Shown here piece by piece: positions 55,189-61,250 of a stretch of 64,000 nucleotides of DNA; position 1 is the stretch's first letter, and each line of letters opens with the position of its first letter. The notes below the pieces were generated by a model. It searched no databases. It saw only the letters and a list, made by a program, of their open reading frames with translations, and was not told the DNA's origin. The stretch is from Salipiger pallidus (GTDB lineage Bacteria > Pseudomonadota > Alphaproteobacteria > Rhodobacterales > Rhodobacteraceae). The stretch is taken from NCBI RefSeq assembly GCF_014643635.1, contig NZ_BMJV01000006.1, positions 124,001 to 188,000 of the forward strand, in the 5' to 3' direction. The position numbers and the translations under genes were made by a program.

Positions 55189-55377
55189 TTTAACCTTCAT
55201 GTGAACAAGCAAGCCATTGGCGGGTTTAACCTTGGTGTAACCCTGAGTGGCCACTAAGACTCGGTTTTGGTGTAATGAAGCAAGTCGACACCGAAATTTA
55301 ACCTTGTTGTAACCAACTGGTTCGCGCCAAGGCTTTAACCTTGGCTTAACCAAGCGCAGTTTAACCTTCGTGTAACG
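55189..55377. repeat. Array of degenerate 18-bp repeats, period near 36 bp
   Basis: Unit starts: R1 55189, R2 55225, R3 partial at about 55260, R4 55297, R5 55334, R6 55360. Consensus TTTAACCTTNGTGTAACC. R2, R4 and R6 differ at few positions (R2 TTTAACCTTGGTGTAACC, R4 TTTAACCTTGTTGTAACC, R6 TTTAACCTTCGTGTAACG). R5 reads TTTAACCTTGGCTTAACC and R1 TTTAACCTTCATGTGAAC; R3 keeps only the right half (TTTTGGTGTAATG). Starts are 36, 35, 37, 37 and 26 apart, so repeats of 18 alternate with unrelated 18-19-base gaps. Each unit contains TNTAACC twice, 11 bases apart. It lies downstream of hslU and no known gene sits beside it. Confidence 0.8.
55335..55350 (+). promoter_or_regulatory. CtrA-like box in repeat R5
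   Basis: TTAA-CCTTGGC-TTAAC matches TTAA-N7-TTAAC exactly. The neighbouring R2, R4 and R6 units match with a single base change, GTAAC for TTAAC. Rhodobacterales carry CtrA, but whether it binds here is untested. Confidence 0.4.
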
Positions 55378-55403
55378 AAAAGGGGCAGGCACCGAGCCCG
55401 CCC

Positions 55404-55426
55404 CTTCTTCTTTTACCAACTACGCC
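55404..55426 (-). repeat. Intergenic 3' motif, copy C (GGCGTA-N10-GAAGAAG)
   Basis: On the minus strand GGCGTA (55426-55421), ten bases, GAAGAAG (55410-55404). It lies 38 bases after hslU in its sense direction. The ten-base middle differs from copies A and B. Confidence 0.5.
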
Positions 55427-55463
55427 GGGGAGCGCGAGGGGCTGGCCCCTCGTCTTGGCGACA

Positions 55464-56768
55464 TCACAGCACGTAGCGGCTGAGGTCCGTGGATTTCGTC
55501 AACTCTCCCAGATAGGTCTCGACGAAGGCCGCATCGACGACGATCTCCTCGCCAGCGCGATCCGGCGCGTTGAAGGAAAGCTCTTCGAACACCCGCTCCA
55601 TCACCGTGTAGAGACGGCGGGCGCCGATATTCTCGATGCTATCGTTGACCTCGGCGGCGATGCGGGCCAGCGCGTGGATGCCGTCGTCTGTGAAGGTGAC
55701 CGTGACCTCTTCGGTGGCCATCAGCGCCGTGTACTGGCGGGTGAGGGCGTTGTCCGTTTCGGTCAGGATGCGGACGAAATCATCCTCGGTCAGTGCCCGC
55801 AGGTTCACCCGGATCGGCAGGCGACCCTGAAGCTCCGGCAGCAGGTCCGACGGCTTGGCGATGTGGAACGCTCCCGACGCGATGAAGAGGATGTGGTCGG
55901 TCTTTACCGGCCCATGTTTGGTGCTCACGGTGGTGCCTTCGATCAGTGGCAGCAAGTCGCGCTGCACGCCTTCGCGGGACACGTCGCCGCCACGGGTTTC
56001 CTGCCGCGCCGCAACCTTGTCGATCTCGTCGAGGAAGACGATGCCATTCTGCTCGACCGACTCCACGGCGGCCTTCTTGACCACCTCGTCATCAAGCAGC
56101 TTGTCCGCCTCTTCCTGGATCAGGATCTCGTAGCTTTCGGCTACGCGCAGTTTCTTGCGGGTCGTGCGCCCGCCAAAGGCCTTCCCGAAGATGTCACCGA
56201 GGTTCATCATCCCCATCTGACCGGGCTGGCCGGGGATCTCCATTCCGCCAAGGGGGTTGGTGGTGTCGGCCACCTCGAGCTCGATCTCGGTGTCGTCCAG
56301 TTCGCCGTTGCGCAGCTTCTTGCGGAACATCTCGCGGGTGCTCTCGCGGGCGTCGGAGCCGGCAATGGCCTCGATCACGCGTTCTTCGGCGGCCTTGTGG
56401 GCCGAGGCCTTCACGTCCTCGCGCATGTATTCACGGGTGAGTGCAATGGCGCTGTCCACGAGATCGCGCACGATCTGTTCAACATCACGGCCCACATAGC
56501 CCACTTCGGTGAACTTGGTGGCCTCGACCTTGATGAAGGGGGCGCGGGCGAGTTTTGCGAGGCGGCGGGAGATCTCGGTCTTGCCGACGCCGGTGGGGCC
56601 TATCATCAGGATGTTCTTGGGATAGACCTCTTCACGCAGGTCGGGACCGAGCTGCTTGCGGCGCCAGCGGTTGCGCAGGGCCACGGCCACGGCGCGCTTG
56701 GCGTCCTGCTGGCCGATGATGAACCGGTCGAGCTCCGAGACGATCTCGCGGGGGGTCAGGTCAGTCAT
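55464..56768 (-). CDS. hslU: ATP-dependent protease ATPase subunit HslU
   Basis: This 434-residue AAA+ unfoldase feeds HslV. Walker [18 protein letters not shown] lies near 55-71, with the pore-related GYVGRDV near 92 and Walker [13 protein letters not shown] near 247; the C-terminus ends YVL, close to the usual HslV-docking tail. The I-domain insert ([16 protein letters not shown]) is present. It follows hslV by 11 bases. Downstream lies the repeat-bearing interval. Confidence 0.96.
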   Translation of the reverse strand: MTDLTPREIVSELDRFIIGQQDAKRAVAVALRNRWRRKQLGPDLREEVYPKNILMIGPTGVGKTEISRRLAKLARAPFIKVEATKFTEVGYVGRDVEQIVRDLVDSAIALTREYMREDVKASAHKAAEERVIEAIAGSDARESTREMFRKKLRNGELDDTEIELEVADTTNPLGGMEIPGQPGQMGMMNLGDIFGKAFGGRTTRKKLRVAESYEILIQEEADKLLDDEVVKKAAVESVEQNGIVFLDEIDKVAARQETRGGDVSREGVQRDLLPLIEGTTVSTKHGPVKTDHILFIASGAFHIAKPSDLLPELQGRLPIRVNLRALTEDDFVRILTETDNALTRQYTALMATEEVTVTFTDDGIHALARIAAEVNDSIENIGARRLYTVMERVFEELSFNAPDRAGEEIVVDAAFVETYLGELTKSTDLSRYVL

Positions 56769-56779
56769 GGGGTGTCCTC

Positions 56780-57337
56780 TCAGGCCGAGATCTGTTCGAC
56801 GGTCAGCTTGCCGTTGGTGTAGACGCAGATGTCCGACGCGATGGCCATGGCGCCACGGGCGATGTCCTCGGCGCTCTTGTCGCTGTCGTACATGCCGCGC
56901 GCGGCGGCGAGGGCGAAGTTGCCGCCCGACCCGATCGCCGCGATGTCATGCTCGGGTTCCAGCACGTCGCCGGCGCCGGTGATGACGTAGAGATCCTTGC
57001 CGTCGGTGACGATCAGCATCGCCTCGAGCTTTTGCAGATACTTGTCCGTGCGCCAGTCCTTGGCCAGATCGACGCAGGCGCGCTGAAGCTGGCCCGGCGT
57101 CTTCTCAAGCTTGCCCTCCAGACGCTCCAACAGGGTAAAGGCGTCGGCGGTGGAACCCGCAAAGCCGCAGACCACGTCATAGCCGCCGGGGGACAGGCGC
57201 CGCACCTTGCGGGCGGTGCCCTTGATGACGGTCTGGCCAAGGCTCACCTGTCCGTCGCCCGCGACCACCACTTCGCCACCCTTGCGGACGCCGATGATCG
57301 TGGTGCCATGCCAGCCGGGGAATTCCTTGTCGGCCAT
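56780..57337 (-). CDS. hslV: ATP-dependent protease peptidase subunit HslV
   Basis: This 185-residue threonine protease assembles with HslU. The mature N-terminal Thr is in the [12 protein letters not shown] segment, after a 10-residue propeptide that is present in alphaproteobacteria; the rest ([36 protein letters not shown]) is typical. The ATG at 57337 has AGGAG at a good distance. Further upstream in-frame codons are not used. It begins the hslV-hslU pair. Confidence 0.95.
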   Translation of the reverse strand: MADKEFPGWHGTTIIGVRKGGEVVVAGDGQVSLGQTVIKGTARKVRRLSPGGYDVVCGFAGSTADAFTLLERLEGKLEKTPGQLQRACVDLAKDWRTDKYLQKLEAMLIVTDGKDLYVITGAGDVLEPEHDIAAIGSGGNFALAAARGMYDSDKSAEDIARGAMAIASDICVYTNGKLTVEQISA

Positions 57338-57455
57338 AGTGTCGTCTCCTGTGTTCGTGTCTGCCGCCATATGGGGGCGCATCAGCTGCGCCACAACCCG
57401 AGGGGTCAGATAGGTCGCCGCAGACATATGGGAAACGGGCGGCTCCGAAAAGCAG

Positions 57456-57479
57456 AAGGCCCCGCCGAAGCGGGGCCTT
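57456..57479 (-). terminator. trxA terminator
   Basis: AAGGCCCCGC and GCGGGGCCTT (57456-57465 and 57470-57479) form a 10-bp stem around a tetraloop that reads TTCG on the minus strand, followed there by CTGCTTTT. It lies 25 bases after the trxA stop. Confidence 0.8.
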
Positions 57480-57503
57480 GCAGTCGTCCGAGGTGGACGA
57501 GAA

Positions 57504-57824
57504 TTAAATGGATTCCTTGATCCAGCTTTCCAGCGAAGCCTTGGGCGCCGCGCCGGTGCGGTTCGAGATGACTTGGCCGTCCTTGAACATGAACAGCGCC
57601 GGAATGCCGCGAACGCCCAGTTGGGCGGCCATCACCTGATCCTTGTCCACGTCGATCTTGGCAACCTTGATCTTGCCTTCATACTGTTCGGACAGCTCTT
57701 CCAGAGCCGGGCCGATCTGCTTGCAGGGGCCGCACCATTCGGCCCAGAAATCGACCACTACGGGGATGTCGGAGTTCTTCACTTCTTCGTCGAATGTCGC
57801 GTCGGTGACGGGAACGGTGGCCAT
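57504..57824 (-). CDS. trxA: Thioredoxin
   Basis: This 106-residue redox protein has the WCGPC active site (Cys31 and Cys34) in [16 protein letters not shown] and the cis-proline in [12 protein letters not shown]. Length is normal for TrxA. The start at 57824 follows CCAGGAGAG. It is followed by its own terminator, and by hslV further on, and preceded by addA with a 72-base gap. It supplies electrons to ribonucleotide reductase, PAPS reductase and others. Confidence 0.96.
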   Translation of the reverse strand: MATVPVTDATFDEEVKNSDIPVVVDFWAEWCGPCKQIGPALEELSEQYEGKIKVAKIDVDKDQVMAAQLGVRGIPALFMFKDGQVISNRTGAAPKASLESWIKESI

Positions 57825-57896
57825 TGGGACTCTCCTGGAGGTTGGCAGCTTGTCTTGAGTGTCGGGGCGCAAACCTAGGTACGCCCCGAGGAGACG

Positions 57897-60800
57897 TCAA
57901 GCAGTCGTAGATCTTTCGAGGGCGGACGACACAAGATCGTGTGGCAAAGCCATCCATTCCTGCGTTGCAGTCCAGATTATCCCGGTTTCGATGCGCTTGT
58001 CGGGCCATACCTGCGCCAGTGCAGCGGCATAGGCGCCCATCTGCCGCAAGAGGCCGTCTGGCACGTCCTCGGGGCGTCGGGGCACCGTGCGGTTGGTCTT
58101 GAAATCCGCCGCGATCACGGTGTCCTCGGTGACGATCAGCCGGTCGATGATGCCGTTGATCCGGCCGACCGGCGTGATGTCGGCAGACACCGGGATCTCG
58201 GCCAGCGTGCCGGGGGCAAAGACATGCGCCAGCGGCGCGGCGGCCAGCACCGCAAGAGCCTCGGCGGCGATCTGGTCCGCGTGTTCCGGCAACTCTTCGG
58301 CCAGTGCCAGTACATGGGGCACCGTGGCGGCGCGCCGGTCCTCGGGCAGGGCGGCAAGATGTTCCAGCAGCAGGTGCAGGATGGTGCCGCGCAGCATCGC
58401 CTCTTCGGTGTCGTCCCCGGCCTCGCCCGCTAATGCCTTGGCGCCTCCAAGGTCGGACGGGGACCGCGCACCGGGCAGTGTCTCGGGCGCGTCTGCAGGC
58501 ACCGAGAACACCTGCGGCAGGGGCGTGTCTGGCACCACCACGACCTCGGGCACATCAAGCGGCAGGTCGTCCCAGTCGGTGCCGATGCGCAGGCCTTCAT
58601 CGCTGCCCCATTCGCCCCAGCGATACTCTTGCGCGGCGGCGCCGGATTTCTTCAGACCCTGTTCCACCTGCTCGAACCAAGACGCGCCGTCCTTGCCAAG
58701 ATCGCCGGCGGCGCTGACCACAAGCCATTTCTCGGCCCGGGTGAGCGCGACATAGAGCAGGCGGTCCCGCTCCCGTTCGCTGGCGCGCTTCACCTCGTCT
58801 GCGGCGTCGATCTGGGCCTGCGGCTGATCGGCTGCCGAGCTTTTCCAGACCACGCCGCCCTCCGTGGGCAGCAGATCCTCACGGATGCGGGCATCGGGCT
58901 TGGCGCAGTCAGGCAGGATGACGATGGGCGCCTCGAGACCCTTGGCCCCATGTACCGTCATCACCCGGATACGCCCGCCGGCACTGTCGGGAGCGCGCTT
59001 GATCTCGAGATCATCGGTCTGCATCCATTCGAGGAAGCCGGTGAGCGACGGCACCTCTGTCTGCTCGTAGGCCAGCGCCTGCGACAGCAGCGCGTTGATG
59101 CCGTCCTCCGCCTCCTGCCCGAGCCGCCCGAGCAGGCGGGCGCGGCCCTTGTGTCGCGTAAGGATGCGTTCGATCAGGTCGAAGGGGCGCAGGAAATCGG
59201 TCTGGCTGCGCAGATCGTCCAGCATGGTCATGGTGGCGGGATAGGCATCCCTGTTGCGGCGCAACTCGGGCCAGAGGTGCCCCTTACGGTGATGCGACAG
59301 GGTAAAGAGCTGCTGTTCCGACAGGCCGAACAGTGGCGAGCGCAGGGCAGTGGCCAGCGACAGGTCATCCTCGGGCGTCGACAGGAAGGCGAGCAGCGCG
59401 CCGATGTCGCGCACCGCAAGCTCCGACATCACCTTGAGCCGGTCGGCCCCGGCGATGGGCAGATCGAGTTGCTTGCAGGCGCGGATGATCTCGGAAAACA
59501 GCTGCCCCCGCCCGCGCACGAGGATCAGAAAGTCGCCCGCGTGGATCGGGCGGGCGCGGTAGGTGCCGCTGTGACCGACCTCTTGCGGAAGCGGCGTGCC
59601 GATGGTGTCCGAGATGAACCGTGCGATGCGATTGGCCAGCACGACGCGGTGGTGCGTTTCGCCCACGCGGTCGACGGGTTCGAACCAGTCGCCATCGTCC
59701 TTTTCCGGCTTCGCAGGCTCGATCGCGGGCCAAAGGTCGACCCGGCCCGGCATGGCGGACTTGAAGGCGCGGTGCTTCTGATCCTCGGAGAACCCGGCCT
59801 CTTCGCGGCTTTCGAAAGTGTTGTCCACAAGCCTCAGGATCGGCTCTGCGGAGCGGAAGCTGTATTCCAGCATCATCCGGGACAGCGGCGCTTCGGTGCG
59901 CTGCAGGCGTTCCGCGAACTCGTCGCACATGCGGTCGAATTCGCGCGGATCGGCGCCCTGGAAGCTGTAGATGGACTGTTTCTTGTCGCCCACGACAAAG
60001 ATGGTGCGTCGGACCTCGGCGCGGGCCCCTTCGCCGCTGGTGAATTCCTGCGCCAGCCGTTCGATCACCTGCCACTGCACTGGCGAAGTATCCTGCGCCT
60101 CGTCCACGAGGATGTGGTCGATGCCGCCATCCAGCCGGTAGAGCACCCATTCCGCGACCCTTTCGTCCGACAGAAGATCCCGGGCGCGGGTCACGAGGTC
60201 GTCGAAATCAAGCCAGCCACGGCGCTGCTTTTCCACCTCGTAGGCCGGCAGGAAGGCGGCCGCGAAACGATGCAGCGCCTCCTCGCGTTTCAGGGCGGCA
60301 AGGGCAAGGCGGGTGCTGCGAGCATCCTCGACCCGCATGGCCAGCTGATCGAGCTCATCGAGCGCCGGCCCCAGCGCGGTCTTCACGTCCTTGGTTGGAA
60401 AGCGGCTGCTGCGGGTGCCCTTCTGGGTCAGCACCGTCGCCTCGAGCGCCATGAGGCTCTCAAGGTTGCGCCCGGTGTAGGCTGCAAGCTTGACGGCGGC
60501 CCCCTTGTCGGTGCTCTTGCCCGCCTGCAGCAGCGGCAGAAGCTGCGCCACCAGCGCGTCCTCGGACCCGAGGAAAACGTCCCGCAGCACGGTCTCTTCG
60601 CTGGCATCAGCGGGGACGCCGTAGAGGGCCCGCAAGTCGGCAGAGCTGCGGGCGGGAACGAAAGCGTCCTTGTTCCGGCACAGATCGGCCATGAGCGCCG
60701 AGTAGTCTTCGGGCATCCAAGGCGCGAGCCCGGCCACCAGATGCGCCTGCGGGCCTTCGGACATGCGGTCGAGGATTTCGGCCCGCAAAAGCTGCGCGGC

Positions 60801-61250
60801 GCGGTCCTCCATCTCGTGAAACTGCGGGGACACTCCAGCCTCAAGCGGGAAGCGCCGCAGCAGCGAGGCGCAGAACGAATGGATTGTCTGGATGCGCAGC
60901 CCGCCCGGCGTCTCGATGGCACGGGCAAAAAGCGTGCGCGCCCCGGCGAGCCGCTCCTGCGGGAGCGGGCCGTCAAGGCCGAGTTGCCGCAGCTCATCGC
61001 GCAGGGCGTCGTCGTCCTTCATCGCCCAGTCGCCAAGGCGGCGGAACAGGCGGTTCTGCATCTCGGTCGCGGCGGCCTTGGTGTAGGTCAGGCACAGGAT
61101 ATGTTCGGGCATCACCCCATCGAGCAGCAGCCGCGCCACCCGGTCGGTCAGCACGCGGGTCTTGCCCGAGCCTGCGTTGGCCGACAGCCAGGTCGAGGTG
61201 TCGGGGCGCGCGGCAGTCACCTGCGCTTCGGTTGCCTCGTCGCGCTTCAT
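57897..61250 (-). CDS. addA: Double-strand break repair helicase AddA
   Basis: This 1117-residue UvrD/RecB-type helicase-nuclease subunit works with AddB on double-strand ends. Walker A is SANAGSGKTRVLTDRV near 24-39, ILVDEAQDTSPVQW gives motif II, and MTVHGAKGLEAPIVILPD motif V. The C-terminal nuclease contains AADFKTNRTVPR. The ATG at 61250 overlaps the addB stop by four bases. The gene is one of the longest in the window. The minus-strand order addB-addA-trxA is usual in Rhodobacterales. Confidence 0.95.
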   Translation of the reverse strand: MKRDEATEAQVTAARPDTSTWLSANAGSGKTRVLTDRVARLLLDGVMPEHILCLTYTKAAATEMQNRLFRRLGDWAMKDDDALRDELRQLGLDGPLPQERLAGARTLFARAIETPGGLRIQTIHSFCASLLRRFPLEAGVSPQFHEMEDRAAQLLRAEILDRMSEGPQAHLVAGLAPWMPEDYSALMADLCRNKDAFVPARSSADLRALYGVPADASEETVLRDVFLGSEDALVAQLLPLLQAGKSTDKGAAVKLAAYTGRNLESLMALEATVLTQKGTRSSRFPTKDVKTALGPALDELDQLAMRVEDARSTRLALAALKREEALHRFAAAFLPAYEVEKQRRGWLDFDDLVTRARDLLSDERVAEWVLYRLDGGIDHILVDEAQDTSPVQWQVIERLAQEFTSGEGARAEVRRTIFVVGDKKQSIYSFQGADPREFDRMCDEFAERLQRTEAPLSRMMLEYSFRSAEPILRLVDNTFESREEAGFSEDQKHRAFKSAMPGRVDLWPAIEPAKPEKDDGDWFEPVDRVGETHHRVVLANRIARFISDTIGTPLPQEVGHSGTYRARPIHAGDFLILVRGRGQLFSEIIRACKQLDLPIAGADRLKVMSELAVRDIGALLAFLSTPEDDLSLATALRSPLFGLSEQQLFTLSHHRKGHLWPELRRNRDAYPATMTMLDDLRSQTDFLRPFDLIERILTRHKGRARLLGRLGQEAEDGINALLSQALAYEQTEVPSLTGFLEWMQTDDLEIKRAPDSAGGRIRVMTVHGAKGLEAPIVILPDCAKPDARIREDLLPTEGGVVWKSSAADQPQAQIDAADEVKRASERERDRLLYVALTRAEKWLVVSAAGDLGKDGASWFEQVEQGLKKSGAAAQEYRWGEWGSDEGLRIGTDWDDLPLDVPEVVVVPDTPLPQVFSVPADAPETLPGARSPSDLGGAKALAGEAGDDTEEAMLRGTILHLLLEHLAALPEDRRAATVPHVLALAEELPEHADQIAAEALAVLAAAPLAHVFAPGTLAEIPVSADITPVGRINGIIDRLIVTEDTVIAADFKTNRTVPRRPEDVPDGLLRQMGAYAAALAQVWPDKRIETGIIWTATQEWMALPHDLVSSALERSTTA

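Larger units (their letters stand above)
54741..55463. other. 723-base gene-free interval with repeats
   Basis: No convincing gene lies here. Short open frames exist (for example 54892-55095 minus and 54953-55204 plus), but none has a ribosome site or recognised pattern. The interval starts with the B copy of the 3' motif, has a lone TTAA-N7-TTAAC element at 54823-54838, then about 350 bases without anything I can name, then the repeat array (55189-55377) and the C copy of the 3' motif. Composition is less GC-rich than the coding regions around it. The two flanking genes converge. Confidence 0.7.

Noticed and set aside
54892-55204. Short frames in the gap after the binding-protein gene
   Set aside because: Neither the minus 67-codon nor the plus 83-codon frame has a ribosome site or a recognisable protein pattern.
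55189-55377. Repeat array considered as a CRISPR
   Set aside because: Units are only 18 bp and degenerate, the period is 36 bp, and no cas genes are present in the window.
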